This document shows positions 1 to 11,662 of a stretch of DNA of 64,000 nt, one piece after another. The stretch's first letter is position 1; every line of letters starts with the position of its first letter. The position numbers and the translations under genes are program-made. A model generated the notes under the pieces. It worked only from the letters and a program-made list of their open reading frames with translations, did no database searches and was not told the DNA's origin. The stretch is from Caprimulgus europaeus (taxonomy: Eukaryota > Chordata > Aves > Caprimulgiformes > Caprimulgidae), in assembly GCA_907165065.1 (NCBI GenBank), contig OU015532.1, forward strand, positions 44,742,839 through 44,806,838, written 5' to 3'.

Positions 1-2709
1 CTGGCAGGGAGCAGGTCTGTGAGCTCCTAGGCCCTGAGGGCTTCCATTTCAGATCCCTCAACAACCACTGCCCAACTCTGCACAGCTGCTGGAAGGGTTC
101 CAGTTTAATTTTTACTCCTCCAGATGAACAGGTCAATTCGATCACATCATTTCTGGGGAAAGACAAGGAAATAAAACTGTAAGCAAAGCCATTTTTTTTG
201 GCTGGCTAGGCGCTGCCCCGGCCCTGCGACGGCGCGATGCCCTGGCCTAGCTCGCCACGTTTCCATGAGGACCGCAGGGAGACGCCGTGCCGGGTCCCTG
301 CCACTCTGCCAGCAGTTCAGTGGCAGTTGGGTGGCCCCAGCACAGGGGTTTTTCTCCTGCCCAAGCCAGCCCATGGACTGCAGACACCATCTGAGGTAAA
401 GGCAGAAGGGACAAGGGAGTAAGTGCTACAGAGGGAACCCCGACTGCCCCGGCCCCTCGCCGCTGCATCGGCAGGGTCCACGCTGGGCCGTCTGGCCAAA
501 AAGCCCCATTTTACAGCAAAAGGGGACAGAGTCAGGACACAAGGACCGGCCACTACTTCAGCTGGGCTCAGTCCCTCCTCAGTCCCATAGGGACAGAGGG
601 GGAAACGCTTCCAAAGCTCTGCCCAACACCAGCCTAGCTGTTCCCGTGGGGTCTGAGAGCTGAGCCAGTACAACCCCCTGCTTCGCTGGGGGCAGAGGGG
701 TGAGCGGAGGGAGGGGAACCAGACCTGGGTAGAAGTGCGTGTTTTCCCGGGGAAGACAGTGTGTGAACCCTGGCAGTGAAAGTGACTCCGAGAGAGATCG
801 GTTCCAAACATGCTACATCTCCATTGAAAACAAACAAAAAAAAGTTTAAAAAATAAAATAATATTATATATATATATATATTTTATATAAATGAAAAGCT
901 ATCAACTAGCAGCAACGGTTCTAGAGATATCTTAGCACCAAGACCAAGGGCAGGGGGGTAACAGGAGAAAGGAAAGGTTCAGTGTTGCTGATACCACCAT
1001 CATGTTTCCAAACAACACAGCTTGGCACAAAGCTCATCCCTCTGGGAAGTGAGAACGTGTCGGCTCCAACACCTTCTGGACAACAGGTTCTCACTCCCAC
1101 GATGGTCTGGTCAGGTTGGTGCTGTCCATGCCACATCAGCGGGGCAAGGCACTAGCATCTGTGTTTTGAGTTTTTGCACCTTTTAAAATATTTTTTAAAG
1201 TTTTTTCTTTTTTTTTTCTTTTTTTTTCTTTTTTTTTTTGCTTTTCTAACCTGAAGTGATATTGTGTGAATGCCTGGAGCTCATTCACTTTAAAAGAATA
1301 AAACCAAGAAGAACTCCAAGCCCACAGAACAATCTCTTTGTGATGAAAGGTGCAAGTCCCCCATTCACATTTCAGCTGGACTCTGCATCCCTTCAAAGAA
1401 AGGAAGAAATATCTGGCAGGAAGAAGTAGAGCATCCCTTCTTCCTGCTGTCATCAGTCTGCTGTGCTGTGGAACATGTTACCTTGGTCACAAGAGAATAC
1501 GTGAACCTTTGTAGGACATCCATCACATGAATATAATCCAAGATAATCTTGCATTGATAGCTCCTGCCACCAAACTGCAGCAGGTTTTTCTTTCAGTCAT
1601 TCCAAACATAACAAAACAAAACAACAAAACAAAACAAAAAAACCCACAACAATCTAGGATTATAAAGACATAGTATAAATAATGTAAATTAGAATATAAT
1701 TTGTTTTAAGCCTTTGAATCTCCGCCCAGAGATGGCTCTTGACTCATTGGCTGTCTAGCTTCCACAGCAGCCCTGGTTTTGAATGAATAGTTGTATATAT
1801 ATATATATATATATATTTATCTCCTACAATATAAAAATATAAATGCAAAAATTTCCCCCTGCCTTCTCTATTTTGCTATTTTATAGTCTGCACATGACAT
1901 CATGTTATAATATATGTATGATAGACTGGTACTACAGTTATGATAAAAGGAGCTGAAAGCCAAGTATTACTCTACAGCCCAAAAGTAGGGAGAACTGAGA
2001 AAGGGGCATCACAGTTTAGTGGAGGCATTTGTTTCTAAATCAGAAGAAAAAACCCCAAAATGACACCCCCAGCCTTTCCCTCCTGCCAGTGATCTCTGTG
2101 AGCGAAGAGAGCTGGGTGGAGCCGGAGAGCCGGGGGCAACATGAACGCACGGGATGCTCTGTCGGAAATCAGAAACCTGATGGTCGTCAACAAAAGGCTC
2201 AAATGGCTCAATAACTGGACTGAACAACGGAAAGAGAGGCAGAGATCAAAACTGAGGGGGAAAAAAAACCCCAACCCAACCAACCAACACCAAAACAACA
2301 CAAAATAAACCCCCAACCCAACAAACCGACAACACACATACACAAAGGAAACCACCGGGAGGATGAGGTTGACAAAGACCCGTCGTCTAGCTTATAGATC
2401 GTTAGGTTTGAACATGTAGAGTATGGCCCCAGCACATGCTTCTAAAGAATGAAATGTTGCCACCTACACTGCAGCTGCCATGGTTGGAGACACCAGGAAA
2501 TGTCTAAACATCGTCTCAATCGTTAAAATTCTGCTTAGCTTCTATCAGACGCACATCGTCTTAACTTTTAAATTTTCAGTGTGGGTTTTTCCTTAATATA
2601 TATAATATATATATATATATTTTTTTTATATAATATATCAAAGTTTAGAGTATAGACTAAAAAAAAAAGAAAAATTATTCAACAGCTTTCTGATCTGAGG
2701 CATTCCTTC
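1..2709 (-). other. Probable PRDM11 long-form 3' UTR and downstream flank
   Basis: No gene is seen. The sequence is AT-rich with (AT)n runs at about 863-880, 1792-1816 and 2598-2620, a pyrimidine-rich run at 1201-1240, and C/A-rich tracts at 1605-1645 and 2258-2330. Conserved-looking unique sequence between these runs would fit a long 3' UTR. No canonical AATAAA on the minus strand was found; a variant ATTAAA lies at 109-104. The end of the transcript is therefore not placed. Confidence 0.4.
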
Positions 2710-4874
2710 CTAAATATCGGGGTAAAACTCCGAGCCGTGGTCCATGCTCTGCAACATCGGCTTCTGCTCGAGAGACGACATCCTGCTCAGCATCTCGGCT
2801 GACAGAGCATAACTATTGCCCGACTTCTCCTCGAACCAACTGTCCAGTGCCCTTTTGCAATCGAAGCTGGCGATGGGCGGCCCGTTAACGGCGATCGTCA
2901 GAAGGTCACTGAGCTGCTCCAGCGTCAGCCGAGAGCGGTTGTTCTTGCGCACTCTCTGCAGGGCGGCACGGCCCTTCTCGCAGCAGGCCGAGGAGGTGGG
3001 AAGGACTTTGAGGATCTGAACTATTTTATTGAGGAGAGGGAATCTCTGTTTGTATTTACAAATGTGACTGAGCAAGTCTTTAAAACCGTTTTTGGTATAA
3101 TAATCCACCTTGAGTTCTCGCCACTCCATCAGCAGACTCCCTCGGGTGTCCATCCCCTCTCTGCAAACCTCTCTGGAAAACGATGGGACCGTCTCCAGGT
3201 GTTCAAATATTTGTACCATATCCTCCTTCCCGTAGCTCATCAGCTCATCAGTGCTCCTGGGCCAAGCTGAGAGGTCAAACACCTGACAGGCCTTCACAAA
3301 TGTCCGGCTACGGGAGTCGAACCTTTGGGCTAGGATCACCTGGGTCTTCTGGCAGATCTTTTCCCTGATGGACTGGAATTTGGCTTCAGCCACCCGTAGG
3401 TTTTTCACAGCGATGCCGTTAAAGCTCTCACGGAAGTTCTCCTCAAACTCCTGCAGGTACTCCCCAGGTGAGTCCGCTAGCCGGCTGATCTCCTGGATGG
3501 CCTCCTCTATTTTGTCGTCCACCTGCGACACGAGAAGGTACTCCCCTTGGAAGACGTAGGCGAGGCGTGAGAGCACAGCGATCACATCCAGCAGGAAGTA
3601 GATGAGTTTAATTGACTGGTAGTCCATCAGGAACTGCAGGAGGGCCAAGGCAATGGCGGAAGCGTCCGCCCTTTGGGTCTGGCCGCTGACGTCTTTGAGA
3701 TGGGCCACAACCTCAAGGTAATCCTTGATTAGAGCGTTGAGCACGTTCTGCTCCCCAATGATCCACTTCACCGCTCGAATGTCCCCCAGGAACTCGGTCT
3801 CCTCGCACAGCGTGGCAGCGGTCACCCTCAACTCGCACATGAGTCGGGGGGAGTAACGATAGAAACTGAGCAGCTGCTTCAGATTGTTTTCCAGCTCCTC
3901 CAGGCACGGCAGCTCCTTCCCGCTGATGGCATCCAGAATTTCCAAGTGGGGCCTGTGCACCATGAAGGGCAGGCAGAGAAGCCAGGGTAAGGTCTTTCTG
4001 ATTGTCATGAACAAGTTGGCTCTCAGGCTGGCGGTAATGTTAGCACCGTCGACTCCCAAGCCAATAGTTGGCTTCTCATCCTGCAGTCGTATTCCCAGGC
4101 TGGAAAAAGCCCTGTCTAACGCCTGGAGGTAACTGTCTGTTGTAGAAAAGCCCAGCTCCTGAAGAGACAGGAATTCAGTTGCTGGAGGCCCATCGCTGCT
4201 CGTGTACTGGACGTAAACTGCAACCGTGTCTGCGAGCACGTCGTCGCTCTGCCCGTCCAGGATGATGCTGAGGAAGGGAGACTGGCGGATGCGCTCCACC
4301 AGGTCCTCCCGAAGAGCCCGGGCGATATGGTGGATTAGGATTTGGCAGTCTCCCTCGTTCATGTACTGATCCACCACCTTGAGCTCACACTTTCTCAGTA
4401 GTTCTGCCAAGGGCCGGAAGTCGTAGTAGGGCCTGCCCTCCAAGGCCAAGTGGTAGGCTGTGTTGAAGAGCAAAGTCATATTTCGGCACATCTCTTCTGT
4501 CTTCTCCGGGTGCATCCTGAGCTTGTAAAGCTGCAGGCACTTCTTGTGGAGGTTGCTCTGGCTGTGAAGCTTGATCGTGTGTATCTTGAACTGCTTGGAG
4601 CCAATGATGAAGGCTGAAGTCCGAGAGGATTGCACTGTGTACTGCCTGCAGACGTGGCACCACATTTCATTCAGTGTTGGGGAGTACCGCAGAAACCAAA
4701 ACTTTTTAAGCCACTCTTGCTTGAACCGCCGTATCCTCCGGCCCGTCGCAGAAGACATCTTGGAAGGTTCGTCCGTAGCAGCAATCATGTCATTGGAAAC
4801 CGATTCATCAGCAGAATCCACCTCTTGGTCATCGTCCTCCATGATGGTGGGAACAGAGATGATGCTTTCTGAAG
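2710..4874 (-). CDS. PRDM11: PRDM11 long-form terminal exon: hAT transposase-derived domain
   Basis: The acceptor is cttttttttttctcttccag. The first two bases (CT) complete an Ala codon with the G left by the coiled-coil exon, then SESIISVPTIMEDDD follows. The exon codes residues 464-1184. In full-length numbering it has an acidic lead, a TTF/BED-like finger (Cys536, Cys539, His567, His573) after WLKKFWFLRY, and an RNase H-like hAT core. The core shows SIILDGQSD (Asp670), GLGVDGANIT (Asp739) and PFMVHRPHLE, and the exon ends with a dimerisation-like tail (LSDLLTIAVNGPPIASFD). Transposition is unlikely for a single-copy host exon without terminal repeats, so the domain is probably a DNA- or protein-binding module. 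The frame is intact for over 2.1 kb, which argues for selection. A separate gene starting at the internal ATG (4842) is the alternative reading. Confidence 0.82.
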
Positions 4875-5437
4875 CTGGAAGAGAAAAAAAAAAGAAAAAG
4901 GGAAAAAAAAAATACGGTATTTACAACGTTGCTGAGGTAGAGAAGCAACCTAGTGGTGACAGCAGAGCACTGCCTGGCGAGCTGGCCACAACCTGCCCTG
5001 GGGAGAATTTGAATCATGGCTTTGAAGGGAAAATACATCAATGTTTCTGCACAGGAACTTGGTCTCCCAACATGCCACAACGGACAGCAAGAAAAGACAC
5101 TACATCTTGGCCACTTGCACAACACGTGGTGTGACCCAAATATTCCCTTTGGTGAAGGCTCCTAGCTGCTGGACAGCATGTTCCTGGAGGAAATGAAATG
5201 TATCTTCAGGAAGAGACACATGGTTGTGGTAAGGCAGTGGAGGAAACAAGAGAGGGCTTTCCAACAAGGGACACAGCAGGACGTCATTTCATACACAAAG
5301 AGCGCACATTTCAGTGTCACCACAAAGTCACTCAGACCTTCTCGGTGGCATGTGAGGCACTGCGGAGGGGCTTCCGCTGAAAAGAGGAAAATGCATCAAA
5401 AATACAGCAAACAAACTGTCTGCAATGGAATGTCTCT
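4875..5437 (-). other. Intron between the coiled-coil exon and the hAT exon (left part)
   Basis: This is intron sequence in the long form. It includes an unusually long polypyrimidine tract on the minus strand at 4881-4910, next to the hAT-exon acceptor. Nothing else is recognised. Confidence 0.6.
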
Positions 5438-5443
5438 TTTATT
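5438..5443 (-). terminator. PRDM11: Intronic polyadenylation signal of the PRDM11 short form
   Basis: The plus strand reads tttatt, so the minus strand carries AATAAA in the context GCCAATAAAAGAG. It lies about 107 bases after the short-form stop and well before the hAT exon acceptor at 4875. Its position fits premature cleavage within this intron. Confidence 0.6.
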
Positions 5444-5549
5444 GGCAGCGCATTTGCGATTACAACGGCAACAAATAGAGCAAGTTGGCATTACAGAGTC
5501 TTTCCCAGGCAGTGTTTCCCACTGTGCCCACCGCTGTGTCAGCTCCTGG

Positions 5550-5698
5550 TCACAAAACCTGACCAAGGACCTTCCATGGAACCAGGAGTTCGCCTGAATA
5601 CTCAGAGCAAAAGGCTTTAGATGGGTACACAGCACACAGGCATCTCACCACCCTCCTTAGGCAGGGTTTGGAGAACGCTGTTACTCGGCAGGGCTTAC
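5550..5698 (-). CDS. PRDM11: PRDM11 short-form read-through C-terminus
   Basis: Reading past the gtaagcc donor keeps the frame open for 49 more codons (beginning GKPCRVTAF) to a stop at 5552-5550. The resulting protein would be 512 residues. From memory, the human 511-residue form also ends by reading from its coiled-coil exon through a GK codon pair at the same donor, which supports a real alternative end. A canonical AATAAA follows about 110 bases downstream. Without transcripts this remains a prediction. Confidence 0.6.
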
Positions 5699-6349
5699 CT
5701 GTGGGGTCTGAGAACTCTTGGAGCTCGGGTACCTGGGGCGGTAGCACGGATGGCTCAGGTAACTTCCCAGATCTCAGCATGTCTAACTCGGCCTGCAGCT
5801 CCCGGATCTTCTTCTTCAGCCGGATGCAGTTGGGGCAGAAGGAGGTGGTGGGGATTTCGTGGGAGTTGCCTTGTGCAGAGGCCAGTGACAGCTCGGTTGG
5901 GCTGTCTGCTTTGAGTGACAGGGGCTCTTCTTCCTCATCTTCAAGGATGCCCACGTCTTTGACTGAGCTGAAAGAGGAACCGTGAGGGACCTTCCATTCC
6001 CCCTCGATCCGGTTTCTGCTGAGGTTCAGGGAGCCGTGCTGCATGGCACTGCCACACCTCTCAAAGATGTCTTCAGCCTGGTATTTCGAGGCTTTTCGGA
6101 TGGAAAGCGGCGTACTGGTCGCTAACTGGTTCTCTTCAAATCTGGCAGACTCCAAGGAAGCCTCCAAGACGTCTTTGAAGATGAGGTCGATCTTTTTTTT
6201 CTTCGTTTGGGGGTGGGATTCCCCCTCGTCACAGCTGCGCTTGTAGGGGCTCTTCCCCTGCTTCAAGCTGGCGAGATGGAGCGGCCCTCTCGCGTCCTCT
6301 TGATTTTCCACGTTCTTTTCTGACTTTTCCCTCTGCAACTTTTTGTCTC
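5699..6349 (-). CDS. PRDM11: PRDM11 basic segment and coiled-coil exon
   Basis: The acceptor is cctttccag at 6350-6351. The exon codes residues 247-463. In order it holds [10 protein letters not shown], a GKSPYKR motif, a strong nuclear signal ([17 protein letters not shown]), an acidic EDEEEEP stretch, and a short coiled coil that starts with [20 protein letters not shown]. The CxxC ahead of the coil is notable. The donor at 5698-5697 is ACA G|gtaagcc. Spliced, it runs in phase into the hAT-like exon; unspliced, it continues to a stop at 5550. Both outcomes look functional. Confidence 0.9.
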
Positions 6350-7998
6350 CTGGAAAGGAAAAGGAAGGGTGGGGATTATCACCGGGAACCGAGCAACGTC
6401 CCTCAATCTAAAACTCAAAACAAACAAGCAAACAAATAAACAAAAGAAAAAAAGAACAAAAGGGCAGGGTGAGTCCCTGCAGGTCTGCACGTTGCTTTAC
6501 GAACCAGGGAACTGACAGGACTCAGTGGAAAGCCAGGCTGGCGGGAGGAGGAGCCCGGCTAATGGGCACGTCTGCGAGAACAGAGACAGTCCTGGGTAGC
6601 CACAGCGGAGTAGGACCCACACGCTTTCAAAGAGACAAGAAAACTACAGGCAACTTGTTTCACCTAAAGGTATAACCAAGCTGTGCTGGAAGAGGTGAAT
6701 GACTAGGAGGTGAAGGATGGATCCTAATGCCCAGAGCCCCAAGCGCCGTGTCCGGCTGGCTGGAAGACCTGTGCCTGTTTTGACTTGGTAAAAGGTATCG
6801 AGCGGACAGCAGTGGAGCGAGAGATTCGGACCGTTACTCGTGACAATCCCAGCGGCTGTGCCCAACACGGCACAGAGTTTGCAAAGCCCCTTTATCCTTG
6901 TTCAGTTTGGAGGTTGCTCCAAGGAAAAATAACTTTGCACTCTTAAAACCCCCAAGGTACTCATTGTCAACTGAGCTACAACGGGTGAATGCCCTCCAAG
7001 GATAGGACATCTAGCTCGTCCCGGTGGAGCCTAAGAGTGTGGCCATTCAGTGATTAAAAAACAAACAAACAACCCAACAAAAAACCAAACAATAATAAAA
7101 GTAACCTCATACAAATTATTAATTGCTTAAAATAAAGGGAATAGCCAGATTTCCTTACCTGGAAATTCAAAAGACGATAGGTTTGGCTCAATTTCCATCA
7201 TTCTTCTATCTTGGAAATAACTTCAAGCATTGATGGCTTCCCAAACAAGACGCTGCTTTATGCTGATTTTTGGTTTTGTTTGCTTTTAAAGTGTATTCAT
7301 GCTTTCATAAGAGTTAGGGAGCAAAAGCTACCGTTCCCTCCCTAAGGAGAGCAATGCTAAGAATGCAGACAAGACGCAAGACTCGGAACAGTTAGAGTAA
7401 GGCAGGGTAAAAAGGGCTGGCCCGAATGGCAGGGATTTTGCCCTGGGTTTTGACACTGGCTGGCAAACCCAGCCACTGCTGGAGTGAATCTGTAACAGCA
7501 GATCTCATTTGCAACACGCTGACGAGAATTTCTATGGGCAAAGCTTTGTGTCTCTGTCTCAGATTTCCCCTGTTACCGACCATAACAACTACTGGCAGAG
7601 GTAGGGGTTTCGAGAATGGATTCTTCTTTTTGCAGTGATTTTTTTCCCCCAACCAAGTGAGTGGTTCAGCCCTATGGAAAAGCCCCAAATCATAAGACGA
7701 TCCCTCATATTTTTTGGTCTCAACTCCATTGATGAGGCGGGTCAGAAACTACCGACAGAAACAAAAAACCCGGGAACCACGTTAACAAAGCGAGCCACTT
7801 CCCTCGACAGGCTCATCTGCAGGGGGTTTGAAATCCCTTAAATACAGAGTGACCCTGGTGCTGCTCCCTGATGGCCTCCCAGTGCCCTCCCAGCTGAGGC
7901 TGTGATGTCCAGCAACGGCCCAAGCAATGCTCCCTTCTACCAACGTCTCTGCGCTCCTTTTCCGAACGCAGGCTGAGCCCAGCTTGCCTCAGGATGAG

Positions 7999-8098
7999 CT
8001 CACCAAGACATCACAGAGCTTCTAGGATGGTCTCACCAAGACATCAGGGGGTTTCTAGGATGGTCTCACCAAGACATCAGGGGGTTTCTAGGATGGTC
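7999..8098. repeat. 33-bp tandem repeat, three copies
   Basis: Copies begin at 7999, 8032 and 8065, each opening ctcaccaagacatca and containing tctaggatggt. The second and third copies are nearly identical and the first is diverged. Confidence 0.85.
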
Positions 8099-9232
8099 TC
8101 TGCAGCCACGTGGGTTTCTACCTGAGCGTGTGGGTCCTGAGGAGCCCAGAGGCAGGTTTTCACCACACTTCTAGCACAGAGCAGGCTGTGAGTGACCATC
8201 TCAGCTGACACAAACCACGACAAACCATGACTAAAGGCATGTCTGTGTGGCACAGCAATTGTTTGCAGCCTTGGTGTCCCTCCAGAGCAGCTGCTCCAAA
8301 GGACACAGTCTTTCTCTCATTGTCCTTTCAGAAAGTACCAAGTCATCTGGACAACTAACGTGCGCGTGGGATGCAGCAAAAGCGCCGCAGCTTGTACCCA
8401 ACTCACTCAGTGATGTTTATTAAGATAAAAAAGCACATTCACACCGATGTTAATTCAGAAGTGGGAATTGCCCAAGTACAGCCATCAAGAGGGAACACTG
8501 CAAATGCACAGTAACTCCAAAGTGATGGAGGATAACCAGCTTTTTCAGGACATCTTGTCCACCCCATGATTAAAGAGGAGACACCTTTTACCAAGTCAAG
8601 GCAGCAACAGCAGCTATGTGATAATATAGATGGGAATCTTAATTAGAAAGTTATATTTAGAGTGGCTGCCCCTCTGAGGCCCTGCATGCTGTGGCTGGGC
8701 CTGGAAAGAAATGCCCTTAATTAACTTCAGGTCTCAGCATTGTAGAGATGAACAGATGCATTGGGCATTTCTGCCTTTCTCTAAAGCTGACATTACACTG
8801 ACCTAAAGGACTGCTGGGTTTGCTCCAGCGTGGCTACTCTTAGGGTAACAATTTTAATCCAGGGAAGAATCAGTCTGACAAGTACAAAGCCTCCTGTGCG
8901 TTGCACACGCGCTCTAAGGTTGTGAGACTAAGGAGTCTCGAGCTGATGTCGCGCTGATCCCAAATTATCTTTCTGAAGAAAGAGGAGATAAATTAAGCGA
9001 GGAAAATGGACACACAAACACACCAAGGAAATCTCTCTTGCAGGAGGACACAAAACCAGCTGGAACTCCCTTAAACAGGCTGCTGACAGGAGCTGGAGAC
9101 AGCAGCATGTTCAGAAGAAAAACCTCATGCCTGGCTGTGGGACCAGCAGGCTGGCAAACTTCAGGCCAGAACGTCTTGTGACAGAGGAGCTCTGTGATCC
9201 CTGGGCTTTGCTTCAGGTCCTTGCAGCACAGC

Positions 9233-9273
9233 CACGACACGACACAACACAACACACGACAGGACACGACACA
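9233..9273. repeat. ACGAC/ACAAC microsatellite
   Basis: An imperfect pentanucleotide-type run of cacgac and cacaac units lies about 180 bases to the left of the PRDM11 exon at 9457. Confidence 0.7.
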
Positions 9274-9456
9274 GCAGGAATCTTTCTTTCATGACCTCCG
9301 TGATGGTGGTTCCATTATTCTCCTGGCACTGCCATCACCCACGCCACGCAGAGCCCTCACACAGCCTCCGCGTCACCTCCGTCACCCACCGCACTCGCTC
9401 CAAAACGCGTGGCAGCCCAGGGGGATCAGGGGACAGGGACAAGGGAGGGCACTCAC

Positions 9457-9644
9457 CGCTTGTGAGGTTTCTGTTGATGGTCTCCTGGGACATACTGTGC
9501 AACCTCTTCATGTAATCCTCGCTGTACCAGACTCGCAGCTTCTCCCCGGGGCGGATGTCACGGCAGGCGCGGAAGTAAATCCTCTCACTGTGCTGGAAGG
9601 CCATCAGGTTCTGCTCCCTCTCCTCCCGGGAGATGATCACGTAC
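9457..9644 (-). CDS. PRDM11: PRDM11 C-terminal part of PR/SET domain
   Basis: The acceptor is ccctcag, after which G completes the Arg codon and TAC GTG follows; the donor is AGC G|gtgagtg. It codes residues 184-246, including [20 protein letters not shown] and the conserved PR-domain end [20 protein letters not shown]. The tail [16 protein letters not shown] leads out of the domain. The single leftover G joins GA of the next exon to code Gly. The phase is what confirms that this exon pairs with the exon at 6349. Confidence 0.93.
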
Positions 9645-10159
9645 CTGAGGGCAAGGTGACAAGGCAGGTGTGAAGCACTTTTCTCCTATGCTCCCCCAGG
9701 CACCAGAATGACAACCACGATGAAGCCAGAATGACCTTCAGAGAGAGCCATCAACACAGCCAGACTGGCAAGCATGGAGCTGTAAGTAATGGTGTGCAAA
9801 GTGCCAGGGACAGGGGACAACAAACACGGACACCCAGGGAACACTAAGCCAGTGGGTCCATTTCTGCTGTGGAAGGGGTGATAGCATTGTACATCCAACC
9901 TGAAGGAGTATCTCTGCCAGTGATGGTGACACAGACTCTCGTGAGCAGAAAATTCTTTGCCTAGGGATGGAAAGATGGATTCTTCACCATCACTTCACAT
10001 TCCAGGGTCTCCTCCTTTGCTCTCAGGAGCATCTGGAACATGGCAGGGTCCCTCTGCCTGTCTCTTTTCCAAAACCACCATCTTCCTTTTTAGCAGAAAC
10101 CAGATTTCCTTTCATTTCTCCTCTTGGACAAGCAGAATTCAGACACTCAGGGCAGAAAC

Positions 10160-10395
10160 AGAGGCACCTCCCCTGCCATCAGCAGGGACACCTTCCACTA
10201 GACCAAGTTGCTCAAAGCCTCATCCAACCTGGCCTCGAACACTTCCAGGGAGGAGCAGCCACAGCTTCTCTGGGCAACCTGGGCCAGTGTCTCACCACCC
10301 TCACAGCGAAGAATTTCTTCCTAATATCTAATCTAAACCTCCCCTCTTCCAGTTTAAAGCCATTTCTCCTTGTTCTATCACTAACTGCCCTTATA
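10160..10395 (-). mobile_element. CR1 LINE 3' fragment
   Basis: It reads as the reverse of a CR1 3' end: a cagggacaccttccactaga motif, then caacctgggccagtgtctca, then a stretch matching the CR1 tail of the second open frame. It is truncated, with no full reverse transcriptase. Confidence 0.85.
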
Positions 10396-11116
10396 AAAAG
10401 TATTACAATGTATTAATTCACACAACTGGCCCTCACTGTGCAACTTGGTAAGACAGAGATCTAGAGCTAGGATTGTATTATTTGCTCTCACACTTCCCAT
10501 GTTCTTGCTAGAGGATAGCAAGGAGAAGGCCTGGTAATACTGGTTCCAGCTGCCACCAGCATGAGGTGGTAACACCATCCAAGGACTGGGAGGAGGCCCT
10601 GTCAGGGTACCTACAGACCCAAGAGCAGATCTGAGCAGTTCACAGCTAAAAGCTTTTTCTTCTCTTATGCCATTTGCCTCCATTATTTAACACTCCCTGC
10701 CACAGCACCATTAATGAAAGCGAGCAGCACATGGCTCCTCTGACATCTGCTGCTACCAGTCCTCGCCCAAATGCTCCCTTAGAGCTCACAGGTATTTCTT
10801 CAGCTTAAGAAACCCATCCGTTAGTTTTTCCTTGAAGGCTCTCCCCTGCTCTGGCCATGTGCATGCACAAAGACACAAGCCCACCTGCGTGAGGCCACAC
10901 CAACCCACACATGTAAGGTCACAAACGTGCTGAAACTTCCCACAGAACACAGAAAACAAGTTGGCAGTGTCTCAGGCTGCCCAGGGCTCCAGCAATTCGG
11001 GTTTGAACGTTAAGCAACTGTGCATGTGCCTGCAATCAGTTGGATGTTCCCTAATGTGAGCTACCCAGGATGCTCTGCAATCTTCAGTAATTATTTAAAC
11101 AGCAGGCTCTGGCACT

Positions 11117-11642
11117 TGTGGAGAGTGTATACCAGGAATGATAGTGCGGGATAAGGGACATGAGAAAATACCACTGGGTAAACTGTAAAAGAGTATACGT
11201 GACAGAGACAAAGACACAGAGACAAAGACACCCTGTCTCTAAACTGACTACGAAGCAGTCATAAGGAAGTTAGCTAGCTGAAGCATGAGAAAGATTAGAA
11301 TATCTGTGTTCGGATGCAGGATGCAGAAGAAACATTGTAGCTAACAGTCAGCAAGGATAGTATGCCTTTGTTTGTAGAAGCAAATACGCCTTTGTTCAAG
11401 GGTTCTTGTAGTTGTAAGCATAAAATAAGTAGGTCATGAAAAACTAGGCATAGGTAGCTTCTAATCACTAACCAATAAAGGGTCACGCTTCACAATATGT
11501 AATCATAAGCCAATAAGGAGCTAAGTTTTGCAATATGTATGAGCTCATTAGCGACTGTATAAATGTGATGCTATTATATCTAATAAACGAGACTTGTTGA
11601 CCATGATAGCATGAGGCTTGTCTCCCGCGGTCTTTTCCGACA
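11117..11642 (+). repeat. 5' LTR
   Basis: 526 bp with TG...CA ends. A TATAAAT box lies at 11558-11564 and an AATAAA at 11582-11587, giving the compact U3-R-U5 layout of betaretroviral LTRs. There is an internal 11-bp echo, gacagagacaaagacacagagacaaag, in U3 at about 11200-11232, given here in outline only. Confidence 0.95.
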
Positions 11643-11644
11643 AA

Positions 11645-11662
11645 TGGTGACCCCGACGTGAT
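11645..11662 (+). promoter_or_regulatory. Primer binding site, tRNA-Trp type
   Basis: TGGTGACCCCGACGTGAT begins two bases after the 5' LTR. It is the complement of the tRNA-Trp 3' end, the primer used by avian alpharetroviruses, which is of note because the gag here looks betaretroviral. Confidence 0.88.

Larger units (their letters stand above)
6350..9456 (-). other. PRDM11 intron
   Basis: No exon or gene is recognised here. It contains a three-copy 33-bp tandem repeat (7999-8098) and a short ACGAC/ACAAC-type microsatellite at about 9233-9273. Open frames in it are short and without family resemblance. Confidence 0.6.

Noticed and set aside
4571-5134. 187-codon plus-strand frame
   Set aside because: Antisense to the hAT exon and its intron; the product has no recognisable domain.
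11295-11486. 63-codon antisense frame repeated at 15979-16170
   Set aside because: It is present twice only because the LTRs are identical; no gene features.
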